Source: Candidatus Competibacteraceae bacterium
GTDB taxonomy: Bacteria > Bacteroidota > Bacteroidia > CAIKAF01
Length of the DNA: 64,000 bases
Assembly: GCA_014879445.1 (NCBI GenBank)
Contig: JACSSC010000034.1
Coordinates: 1-64,000, forward strand
Direction of reading: 5' to 3'
The notes under the pieces are model-generated. The model saw only the letters and a list, made by a program, of their open reading frames with translations, was not told where the DNA came from and did no database searches. Below, one piece after another: positions 53,494 through 60,797 of the stretch (position 1 is the first letter of the stretch; the number at the start of each line of letters is the position of its first letter). Both the position numbers and the translations under genes were made by a program.

Positions 53494-54500
53494 AAATAAT
53501 TGTGGGCATAACGCTTGTGGCATACATAAGCGCATGTAATACCCCAACATCAAAACCGAAACAAAACAATCAAGATACGGTTGTAAATCTAATTGTTGAC
53601 ACCAATCATCAGGTTCATCTATCGCAATCGCTCTCATTTTCTGCCGATTCGGCATTTGCCATGATTGAAAAACAACTTTCATTTGGTCCACGCGTTCCCA
53701 ACTCTAAAGCACATCTGGCATGTGGAGATTTTCTTATTGAGCGGTTGAAACAATTTACGCCTGATGTCATTGTACAGCCCGCCACCGTTATGGCTTACAC
53801 AGGCGAATCTCTAAAAATTCGCAATATTATGGCTCGTTTTAACAAAGAGAAAACAAACCGTATCGTCTTCTTTGCACACTGGGATACTCGACCTTTTGCC
53901 GACCGCGATCCCGCTCACCCTAAAAAGCCGGTTTTAGGTGCTGATGATGGCGCCAGTGGTGTTGCCATTCTACTTGAACTGGCTCGCATTCTTGCTCTTA
54001 ACCCCCCCGAAATAGGTGTTGATCTCGTATTATTTGATGGAGAGGACTACGGAGATGCTGGCGGCAAGCCCGAAACGTATTGCCTGGGCTCTCAATATTG
54101 GGCTAAAAATATCCCTGTTCCCGGATACTATGCCAAATATGGCATTCTGCTCGATATGGTAGGCGCTCGTAACGCCCGATTCTGCAAAGAAGGATGGAGC
54201 ATGAAATTTGCCCCCACTATTGTTGATAAGGTATGGACAACCGCTCACACTTTAGGGTTTGGTCATTATTTTATCATGAAAAAAATTGACCCCATTACTG
54301 ACGACCATTACTTCGTAAATACGCTGGCAAAAATACCTACTATTGATATTATCAATCACGACCCCGACATACACCCTGCCGGGTTTGGCTCTCATTGGCA
54401 TACGCTTAACGACAACATTGATATTATTGACAAAAATACATTGCTTGCTGTGGGGCAAACACTAGTTCATATCATCTATTCTGAAAGCGCTAACATGTAA
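53475..54500 (+). CDS. M28 family peptidase, glutaminyl cyclase-like
   Basis: A 341-residue envelope protein with a lipobox-like ISAC near residue 21. The zinc-peptidase fold has FFAHWDTRPFAD (His ligand, about 137), GADDGASGVAILLE (Asp bridge, about 161-174), DGEDYGDAG (acidic ligand and base) and DPDIHPAGFGSHWHTLNDN (last His). The arrangement and the WD-rich motif resemble bacterial glutaminyl cyclases, which form pyroglutamate at protein N-termini, rather than aminopeptidases; the distinction needs structure comparison. Its start overlaps cysS by 19 bp. T9SS cargo often starts with Gln after signal cleavage, which makes a cyclase role attractive. Confidence 0.85.
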   Translation: MANQQLKIIVGITLVAYISACNTPTSKPKQNNQDTVVNLIVDTNHQVHLSQSLSFSADSAFAMIEKQLSFGPRVPNSKAHLACGDFLIERLKQFTPDVIVQPATVMAYTGESLKIRNIMARFNKEKTNRIVFFAHWDTRPFADRDPAHPKKPVLGADDGASGVAILLELARILALNPPEIGVDLVLFDGEDYGDAGGKPETYCLGSQYWAKNIPVPGYYAKYGILLDMVGARNARFCKEGWSMKFAPTIVDKVWTTAHTLGFGHYFIMKKIDPITDDHYFVNTLAKIPTIDIINHDPDIHPAGFGSHWHTLNDNIDIIDKNTLLAVGQTLVHIIYSESANM

Positions 54501-54513
54501 TTTTTATACCATT

Positions 54514-55056
54514 ATGAAACATCGTTTGTTTTTAATTGTCGCCCTCCTTTCATCTTCCATCATTTTTGGCCAAAACAACAAAGGATATGAGGAGGGATCC
54601 ATAGTACTTGCCTCTGGCGAAACCCTTAAGGGCTGGCTTAAATTCAAATCAGGCGAAGAAATTAAAAACCGGCTGACTATTAAACTAACCGAAGAGGATA
54701 AACGCACTTATAAACCTGCCGATATTACTTCTTTTTCTACAGAATCCGCCTCTTTTATCTCATACGAAATTGAGAAAGAGGGCGTGTTTATGAAAGTGCT
54801 CGCTGATGGTGCTATTCAACTTTATGAACTCCAATATACTTTCAGCCAAGGTGGCTCCGATTCTTATAAATATGAAATGTATATTCGAAAAAAGGGAGAA
54901 AAAGAGTTGGTTGCATTAAAGCAGGGCTCATGGAAAAAACAAGTGACAGAATACATTAACGACAACAACAGCATTGTTCAACAAATCGAAAAAGGAAAAC
55001 TCAAATTAGACGAACTCCCAGCTTTAATTATTCAATACAATGAACAGAAAGAATAA
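54514..55056 (+). CDS. Exported protein of unknown function
   Basis: A 180-residue protein with a clear signal peptide (cut after FGQ) and a mature part dominated by beta strands and charged loops: GSIVLASGETLKGWLKFKSGEE, then FSTESASFISYEIEKEGVFM. The pattern of short strand pairs resembles other small periplasmic Bacteroidota proteins, but no family is recognised. It lies 13 bp after the M28 gene and may be cotranscribed with it. Confidence 0.6.
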   Translation: MKHRLFLIVALLSSSIIFGQNNKGYEEGSIVLASGETLKGWLKFKSGEEIKNRLTIKLTEEDKRTYKPADITSFSTESASFISYEIEKEGVFMKVLADGAIQLYELQYTFSQGGSDSYKYEMYIRKKGEKELVALKQGSWKKQVTEYINDNNSIVQQIEKGKLKLDELPALIIQYNEQKE

Positions 55057-55148
55057 GATACTTTCCGATTCTTGTTCATATTACACGAACTAATTAACTG
55101 ACTGATTTGAATCTGCCAAATGTGGCTAGTACTCTTACAAAAAAGTAA

Positions 55149-56069
55149 CTACTTTTTTTGTGTTACAGTATGAAATACCTCTTCCAAAGATGCATGCCTT
55201 TTCTTTAAGGTTAAAACGCCAATGTTTTTTTCTACGGCCCATTGAAAAAGCGCCGGACGAATATCTGTCCCTTGATTTGCTTCAAGCAACCAGTTGTTGT
55301 TATGAAGTTTCTTTACAGTTTTCACGCCTTTAATCTGTAACAACTCATCTTCATGCGCTTCTGAATCAAATTCAACTTCGACTAATTCGTTATTGCTCAT
55401 CATGCGCTTCTGAACTTGCTCTACTTGATCGTCTGTTTTTATTTGGCCCTTATCTATGATGATAACTCTACTACACATCGCTTCCACTTCTTGCATGATA
55501 TGTGTGCTTAACATCACCGTCTTTTCTTTTCCTAACGAAATAATTAGATTGCGAATATCTGCTAACTGGTTTGGATCTAATCCACTGGTGGGCTCATCAA
55601 GGATTAGCACTTGTGGATTGTGTATTAATGCCTGAGCTAACCCAACCCTTTGCTTATATCCTTTAGACAGCATACGAATTTTTTTCTTGTGTTCAGCTCC
55701 TAATCCTGTTATCTCAATCATTTCGCCTACTCGCCGGCCTGCTTCCTGATCTTTTATACCATACATGCCGGCGACAAAACGCAAGTACTCAACAACATAC
55801 ATCTCGCCATACAAAGGGTTATGTTCTGGCAAATACCCAACACATTTTTTTACCTCCATGATTTGCGATCGGATGTCATAGCCACAAACTTTGGCACTGC
55901 CCTGTGTTGGTGGAATAAAACCGGTAAGAATTTTCATCATCGTTGACTTCCCTGCACCGTTTGGTCCTAAAAATCCAACAATTTGACCGGAAAGCACTTC
56001 AAAGGAAATGTTGTGAAGCGCCTTTTGTTCACCATAAACTTTAGTTATGTTGTGTACTTGTATTGACAT
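55149..56069 (-). CDS. gldA: Gliding-motility ABC transporter ATPase GldA
   Basis: A 306-residue ABC ATPase. Walker A is GPNGAGKST (about 36-44), the signature is LSKGYKQRVGLAQAL, Walker B is VLILDEPTSGLDP and the H-loop is MLSTHIMQEVEAM. Beyond the core there is a C-terminal extension with a regulatory-like domain (EVEFDSEAHEDELLQIKGVK), as in GldA of Flavobacterium johnsoniae. It should energise the GldFG permease complex, encoded 30 kb away at 24143-26563, a split arrangement also seen in F. johnsoniae. It is divergent from rarA. Confidence 0.92.
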   Translation of the reverse strand: MSIQVHNITKVYGEQKALHNISFEVLSGQIVGFLGPNGAGKSTMMKILTGFIPPTQGSAKVCGYDIRSQIMEVKKCVGYLPEHNPLYGEMYVVEYLRFVAGMYGIKDQEAGRRVGEMIEITGLGAEHKKKIRMLSKGYKQRVGLAQALIHNPQVLILDEPTSGLDPNQLADIRNLIISLGKEKTVMLSTHIMQEVEAMCSRVIIIDKGQIKTDDQVEQVQKRMMSNNELVEVEFDSEAHEDELLQIKGVKTVKKLHNNNWLLEANQGTDIRPALFQWAVEKNIGVLTLKKRHASLEEVFHTVTQKK

Positions 56070-56075
56070 CCTTCT

Positions 56076-56095
56076 GTTGTGATTTACAACACAAC
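56076..56095. repeat. 6-bp inverted repeat in the gldA 5' leader
   Basis: GTTGTG (56076-56081) and CACAAC (56090-56095) are exact reverse complements around an 8-base spacer. The repeat sits between the gldA ATG and its predicted -7 box, so it could be an operator or a leader hairpin. No protein can be assigned to it. Confidence 0.35.
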
Positions 56096-56118
56096 GAAGA
56101 TAATAAATTCTATCTTTG
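56095..56118. promoter_or_regulatory. Back-to-back promoter boxes of gldA and rarA
   Basis: On the minus strand TATCTTCG (56095-56102) faces gldA, one mismatch from TAnnTTTG. On the plus strand TATCTTTG (56111-56118) faces rarA, an exact match. They diverge from an 8-bp spacer, so polymerase binding at the two should compete for almost the same DNA. Confidence 0.5.
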
Positions 56119-56157
56119 ATTTAGGAATTATCTGCTTTTTTATCGGTATCCGATTTT

Positions 56158-57453
56158 ATGTACACATACTCCGAAACACCTCTTGCCGAACGGATGCGCC
56201 CCAGACATCTGTCTGAATTCGTTGGTCAAGATCACCTTACCGGCCCCGATGGTGCCATCTCCCGACTATTACAGTCGGGCGTATTGCCTTCAATGATTCT
56301 GTGGGGGCCTCCGGGTGTTGGAAAAACAACATTGGCTCGCCTCTTGGCTAATGAATTTGGACGAAATTTTTTTACACTCAATGCTATTCATTCTGGTGTT
56401 AAGGATGTAAGAGAAATTATTGATAAAAGTGCCCAAAGTGGCTTTATGGGAGAGTTTAAAAAACCGGTATTATTTATTGACGAAATTCACAGGTTTAATA
56501 AATCTCAACAAGATTCTCTACTCAACGCGGTAGAAAAAGGTATTGTATGCTTAATAGGCGCTACCACCGAAAATCCTTCATTTGAAATCATCCAAGCGCT
56601 CTTGTCTCGTTGTCAGGTATTTGTGTTGCGTTCTCTTGAAAAAGCTGATCTGATGAGGGTTTTGACTAATGCGTTCGAAAAGGATGAATGGTTGAAATCG
56701 CAACAACTTATTATTGAGGAATCCGACGCACTGATTGCGCTAAGTGGCGGCGATGCAAGGAAATTGCTCAATTATTTGGAGATCCTCGCCGGCTCTATAT
56801 CCAAAAGTCAACGACCGACAATCATCAACAACCAAACGGCTACCGATTGGCTTCAGCGTAGTTTTCCGGCCTATGACAAAGATGGTGAAATGCATTATGA
56901 TATCATTTCTGCCTTTATTAAATCTCTTCGTGGCAGCGACCCTAACGCCGCCATATATTGGATGGCCAGAATGTTGGAGGGGGGCGAAGACCCTAAGTTT
57001 ATTGCTCGAAGAATGCTTATTTTGGCTTCTGAAGACATTGGAAATGCCAATCCGAACGCTTTGGTTCTGGCTCAGGCATGCTTCTCTTCTGTATCCGTTA
57101 TCGGTATGCCTGAAGCACGTATTATTCTGAGTCAAACAGCTACATATTTAGCCAGCTCCCCTAAAAGCAATGCCTCTTACTTAGCTATTGACAAAGCCAT
57201 TCAACTGGTTAAAAATACAGGAAATCTGCCGGTGCCATTGCATTTGCGCAACGCCCCTACTGCTTTAATGAAATCCCTCAATTACGGCACAGGATATATC
57301 TATGACCATGACTGTGATGCACATTTTTCAGGTCAGGAATTCTTACCTGATACCATCTCCGGCACTTCTTTTTATCAACCTGGAAACAATCCAAGAGAAA
57401 ATGAATTGCGAGATTTTTTAGCAAATAGATGGAAAGAAAAATACGGCTTCTGA
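56158..57453 (+). CDS. rarA: Replication-associated recombination protein A (MgsA)
   Basis: A 431-residue AAA ATPase acting at stalled replication forks, homologous to eukaryotic WRNIP1. Walker A is WGPPGVGKTTLARLL (about 49-63), Walker B is LFIDEIHRFN and the sensor is GATTENPSFE. The C-terminal tetramerisation domain includes YHFPHDYP-like YIYDHDCDAHFSGQEFLPD. The length is normal for RarA. It is transcribed divergently from gldA with an exact TATCTTTG box 39 bases upstream of the ATG. Confidence 0.94.
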   Translation: MYTYSETPLAERMRPRHLSEFVGQDHLTGPDGAISRLLQSGVLPSMILWGPPGVGKTTLARLLANEFGRNFFTLNAIHSGVKDVREIIDKSAQSGFMGEFKKPVLFIDEIHRFNKSQQDSLLNAVEKGIVCLIGATTENPSFEIIQALLSRCQVFVLRSLEKADLMRVLTNAFEKDEWLKSQQLIIEESDALIALSGGDARKLLNYLEILAGSISKSQRPTIINNQTATDWLQRSFPAYDKDGEMHYDIISAFIKSLRGSDPNAAIYWMARMLEGGEDPKFIARRMLILASEDIGNANPNALVLAQACFSSVSVIGMPEARIILSQTATYLASSPKSNASYLAIDKAIQLVKNTGNLPVPLHLRNAPTALMKSLNYGTGYIYDHDCDAHFSGQEFLPDTISGTSFYQPGNNPRENELRDFLANRWKEKYGF

Positions 57454-57454
57454 A

Positions 57455-58495
57455 TTAAAACTCCAACTCCGACCACGGCACCACATAACTAAATACGCTA
57501 TTCCCCGCAACATTGATTACTTCAAACATGATGGTTTGTGCTCCCCAATCAATGGTAATCATCCCTGCATGCGGCTCTTTTACAGGTTCTCCTATTCGAT
57601 AAACATTGGGCCTATCGTTGTGTTCTATGTTCGTAATACCACTAGCAGTAAAATCATATATCGGATACAGCCCTGTGTAGTTTCTTTTTGATAACTCTGC
57701 ATAATGCACATCGCCACTTACAAAAATCAAATGCTCTGCTCCGGTTGATTGTATAACTTCTCTCATCATATTCATTTCATTAGGGTAATTATCCCATGTT
57801 TCCCACCCGTTATGTTGCGTGGCAAATTGTGTGCTGCTGCATACAATGCGAATTTGAGCGGGTTTTTGCAGCTCTTCTTCTAACCACATCCACTGCGCAT
57901 CCCCAAGCATTGAAGCACTATATGATTCGTCAGGAATATAATTCCCGTTTTCCTCTATTTGTAAGGATCTGAAAGAACGACAATCAAGCAAAATGATTTG
58001 CACACGATGAGTCAAATCGCCAAAATACAATGCGTGATAGATCCCTGCATGCTGATATCGAGAACTGGTGTCTGGCTCATTCCAAAATTCGAGAAATATT
58101 TGCTTAGATTCTTCTTTATAGGGATAAGATGCGCCTGCATCATTTTCTCCGTAATCATGATCATCCCATACTGCAATGGTATAAGTAGAGGTAATGAGAT
58201 TAACAAACTCTGACTTGCAACTTAGCTTGCGATATTCGCTTCGCATTTCGTCCATATTGTCAGTATCACAATACACGTTATCTCCCAAATAAATAAACAG
58301 GTCCAGATTCTTACTTGCCATGGTGTTTAATATGGGCTGAGATTCATTTTCGCTGCCACATGACCCTATGCCAATCTTAGTAACTGTTGGGGGCAAATCC
58401 TCTAGAAATGGGCGATTACAAAATTCGGTTTGATAATGACATGATATGCCACCTATAATGACAAACACAATAAAAAAAGACGCAAGCGCCCTCAT
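57455..58495 (-). CDS. PhoD-like alkaline phosphatase/phosphodiesterase lipoprotein
   Basis: A 346-residue predicted lipoprotein (lipobox GGISC, Cys19) with a PhoD-type metallophosphatase domain. The metal-binding blocks are IGIGSCG, YLGDNVYCDTDN, VWDDHDYGENDAG (typical of the family) and FVSGDVHYAELSKR. PhoD enzymes release phosphate from monoesters and diesters; this branch is common in Bacteroidota, and many members are annotated from fold only. It is the third gene of the operon that starts with the YhcH-RdgB fusion (4 bp after the preceding gene). A phosphate-scavenging role fits, by inference. Confidence 0.85.
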   Translation of the reverse strand: MRALASFFIVFVIIGGISCHYQTEFCNRPFLEDLPPTVTKIGIGSCGSENESQPILNTMASKNLDLFIYLGDNVYCDTDNMDEMRSEYRKLSCKSEFVNLITSTYTIAVWDDHDYGENDAGASYPYKEESKQIFLEFWNEPDTSSRYQHAGIYHALYFGDLTHRVQIILLDCRSFRSLQIEENGNYIPDESYSASMLGDAQWMWLEEELQKPAQIRIVCSSTQFATQHNGWETWDNYPNEMNMMREVIQSTGAEHLIFVSGDVHYAELSKRNYTGLYPIYDFTASGITNIEHNDRPNVYRIGEPVKEPHAGMITIDWGAQTIMFEVINVAGNSVFSYVVPWSELEF

Positions 58496-58499
58496 TGGA

Positions 58500-59000
58500 T
58501 TAATCTTTAATCTTAACTTGATATTTTTCTATAAATATCATCCTTTCTTTATCAAACTCTGATTTGACAATTTGTTCTCGACGATCAATGGAGTTTAATA
58601 TATCATCAAACTCTCTCAGTTCATTATCAGGCAAAACACCATAAGTGGCATGTGAAAGAATTACTACAAGACGAGCATAATCCTTTTCAAAAACGGTCTT
58701 ATAAAAAAACAACAAGTCGGCAGTAGCGTTTTTAAATGTTTGATTGTCGCGAAATGGCTCAAGGTCTTTAATTGCTTTATGAGAATTATTGATTTGTGAC
58801 AATATCACCTGGCGTGCGCTATCCGCTCTACGATGATCCATGTCCAACAAGGCGTGCGCCAATAATGTATCGTTACCTATGGCTTGCGTAATACGACCAA
58901 CAACATATTCATAATAAAACTGAGCTGTTTTGATTTGCGCTTCCGATTTAATAGAAATGGAAACTATAAAAAACAGAAAGACAATTAATCGCTTATTCAT
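58500..59000 (-). CDS. Exported helical protein of unknown function
   Basis: A 166-residue protein with a signal peptide (MNKRLIVFLFFIVSISIKSEA, shown in part; cut near SEAQ) followed by a helical, charged body (DMDHRRADSARQVILSQINN, FRDNQTFKNATADLLFFYKT) with no recognised domain. The pattern of LVIVLSHATYG and DDILNSIDRREQIVKSEFDK suggests a small alpha-helical bundle such as those of LIC11966/YbgF-type proteins, but I cannot name a family. The ATG at 59000 overlaps the fusion gene by 8 bp (ATGAATAA), so translation is coupled. Confidence 0.65.
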   Translation of the reverse strand: MNKRLIVFLFFIVSISIKSEAQIKTAQFYYEYVVGRITQAIGNDTLLAHALLDMDHRRADSARQVILSQINNSHKAIKDLEPFRDNQTFKNATADLLFFYKTVFEKDYARLVVILSHATYGVLPDNELREFDDILNSIDRREQIVKSEFDKERMIFIEKYQVKIKD

Positions 59001-60060
59001 AATGAGGTTCATTTTTTAAAAATTCTTCTTTCAAAAACAAGACCATTTTTTGAATGGCTCTGGAACGATGGCTAATGCTGCTTTTTTCAACTGGACTCAT
59101 CTCGGCAAATGTACGACTTTGTCCTTCGGGTATAAATACTGAATCATATCCAAAACCGCCCTCGCCACGAGGTGATTCGGCAATAACCCCCTCCACTTCT
59201 CCTTCAAAACGGTATTCTGCCGAATTTATAATAAGGCATATAACCGTACGAAATTTTGCTTTTCTATTCTCAATTCCATTCATTTCTTTCAGCAACTTCT
59301 CTATATTTTTTTGAGAGGTTGATTTTTCGCCTGCATATCTTGCAGAATATACCCCTGGCATTCCTTCAAGCGCCTCAACCTCTAAACCCGTATCATCTGC
59401 AAATGCATTGATTCCATGATACGTGAATAATTGATTGGTTTTTTGCCATGCATTGTATTCTAATGTTGTTCCCGTTTCTGATAGTGTATCATGCACACCA
59501 AGCTCCTGCATGGTTCGAATATCAATTCTACTATCTGCCAATGCTAATCTGATTTCTTCCAGCTTGTGCTTGTTGTTGGATGCAAAACATAATTGCATGG
59601 CCTGTTGTGGTTCTACTTTTACCTTAACAACAACTTTCAAAACCTGCTGTGGTTCTTTTGTAATTAAATTGGGTTTGTGAACATCTGATGGAAAAAAAAT
59701 AGTAAAAAATTTAGGTTTGATAGTAAATTCCTCGCCAAGCACTTCTAAAAGCATAAAATCGCTTTCTCTGTCATAGGGTTTCACAATTTTTGCATGATGC
59801 AAAGGCGCTACGCCCATATTTTCCTCTCCCGAAACCATATACTGGATATCAATATAAGTGCGATGAGCTTCCCATTGTCTCGCCTCAGCAGCTTCTGTTG
59901 TGTAACGATTCACTATGGCAAAAATCTTATCGTCATCAATAACATATTTGCCATTTTCCATATTATTGAAATCTGTGGATTTCAGATATTCAAAAGCCCT
60001 CTTGAATGATGGGTGCATCTCTTTATAAATTGCCGCATTGTGTATATGATCAAAAATCAT
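58993..60060 (-). CDS. Fusion of YhcH/YjgK/YiaL domain with RdgB/HAM1 dITP/XTP pyrophosphatase
   Basis: A 355-residue single reading frame with two unrelated domains. Residues 1-150 match the YhcH/YjgK/YiaL (DUF386) beta-sandwich family, linked to sialic-acid or L-sugar metabolism: EAHRTYIDIQYMVSGEENM and FFPSDVHKPNL. Residues 155-350 are an intact RdgB/HAM1 enzyme that removes dITP and XTP: ASNNKHKLEEI, FADDTGLEVEALEGMPGVYS, GEGGFGYDSVFIP and SSISHRSRAIQKM. The internal ATG at 59598 (Met155) is exactly where RdgB normally starts and could give a free enzyme. Both halves look functional, and nothing indicates a sequencing frameshift because the frame is open throughout. Confidence 0.88.
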   Translation of the reverse strand: MIFDHIHNAAIYKEMHPSFKRAFEYLKSTDFNNMENGKYVIDDDKIFAIVNRYTTEAAEARQWEAHRTYIDIQYMVSGEENMGVAPLHHAKIVKPYDRESDFMLLEVLGEEFTIKPKFFTIFFPSDVHKPNLITKEPQQVLKVVVKVKVEPQQAMQLCFASNNKHKLEEIRLALADSRIDIRTMQELGVHDTLSETGTTLEYNAWQKTNQLFTYHGINAFADDTGLEVEALEGMPGVYSARYAGEKSTSQKNIEKLLKEMNGIENRKAKFRTVICLIINSAEYRFEGEVEGVIAESPRGEGGFGYDSVFIPEGQSRTFAEMSPVEKSSISHRSRAIQKMVLFLKEEFLKNEPHYE

Positions 60061-60308
60061 AGAATAAATTATTGGGTGCTAAGTTACAATATAATTTGTA
60101 GCACAAATTGGCAAACTCATATACAGAGAATCATAAGCAACATGCAAAAACATGACTGACTGGCCAAAAAATAAAGCTCTTGGACTGACAATCCAACCTG
60201 CAAAGCATCTATTGACACCTAAATTCAAATTTTTTATTGACAATACGTTTCTCTCTCCTTAAAAAAACAAAAAAAATTGTAATTTTAAATTTCAAAAAAA
60301 CCATAAAT

Positions 60309-60752
60309 ATGACCACAATCAACTTCAACATAAAAAACCGGAATAACGACCGCATAAACGCAGTAAGGGCTGAGGCATTGCTTTCCCTTACTTTTGACAG
60401 CTTGTTCTTAGCCATTGTAGAGCCACTTGAACCAATCGGAAGTGGATTGCGTATGGGGCAGAACAATCAAGAACAGCAAGAAGTTTCAACTAAAGAAAGT
60501 TCTTTATCTATTTATCCAAATCCTTCTGATGGTGGTTTGGTAAACTTAGAAATTAAAGGAGATGAATTGTTAAATAACCCAACTCTTGAAATTTACAACA
60601 TTACAGGGCAGTTGGTTGCTTCGTATTCGTTTAGCGGAGAAAACAGGTTAGTTACTGTGAACACCAATAAATTGATACCCGGTGTTTATTTTGTAAAACT
60701 GTTCAGCAATACCCAACTTCTCGAAACTAAAAAACTTTTAATCAATAATTAA
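60309..60752 (+). CDS. Small T9SS-sorting-domain protein without a clear signal peptide
   Basis: From ATG 60309 the protein has 147 residues. A short N-terminal region (MTTINFNIKNRNNDRINA, then ALLSLTFDSLFLAIVEP) contains a hydrophobic stretch that is interrupted by acidic residues and does not look like a signal peptide. From about residue 70 the sequence is a type A T9SS sorting domain (SLSIYPNPSDGGLVNLEI to ETKKLLINN). T9SS cargo needs Sec export first, so a missing signal peptide is unexpected. An upstream start at 60237 adds a basic, hydrophobic stretch (RFSLLKKTKKIVILNFKK) that is also not typical. It may be a degraded gene or a non-standard cargo. Confidence 0.55.
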   Translation: MTTINFNIKNRNNDRINAVRAEALLSLTFDSLFLAIVEPLEPIGSGLRMGQNNQEQQEVSTKESSLSIYPNPSDGGLVNLEIKGDELLNNPTLEIYNITGQLVASYSFSGENRLVTVNTNKLIPGVYFVKLFSNTQLLETKKLLINN

Positions 60753-60758
60753 ATTCCA

Positions 60759-60791
60759 AATCCCTGTTCTGTTTTTAACAGAACAGGGATT
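60759..60791. terminator. Perfect 14-bp hairpin between two T9SS genes
   Basis: Arms 60759-60772 and 60778-60791 (AATCCCTGTTCTGT and its exact complement) enclose a five-base loop. The stem begins 7 bases after the stop of the upstream gene and ends 6 bases before the next ATG at 60798. It could be an intercistronic terminator or attenuator, but the T-run after it is short (ATTATTTCT). If transcription reads through, the stem would sequester the region just before the start codon. Confidence 0.55.
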
Positions 60792-60797
60792 ATTTCT

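Noticed and set aside
58993-60060. Frameshift or assembly joining of two genes as the cause of the YhcH-RdgB fusion.
   Set aside because: A single frame stays open across a natural linker; nothing in the sequence suggests an error.
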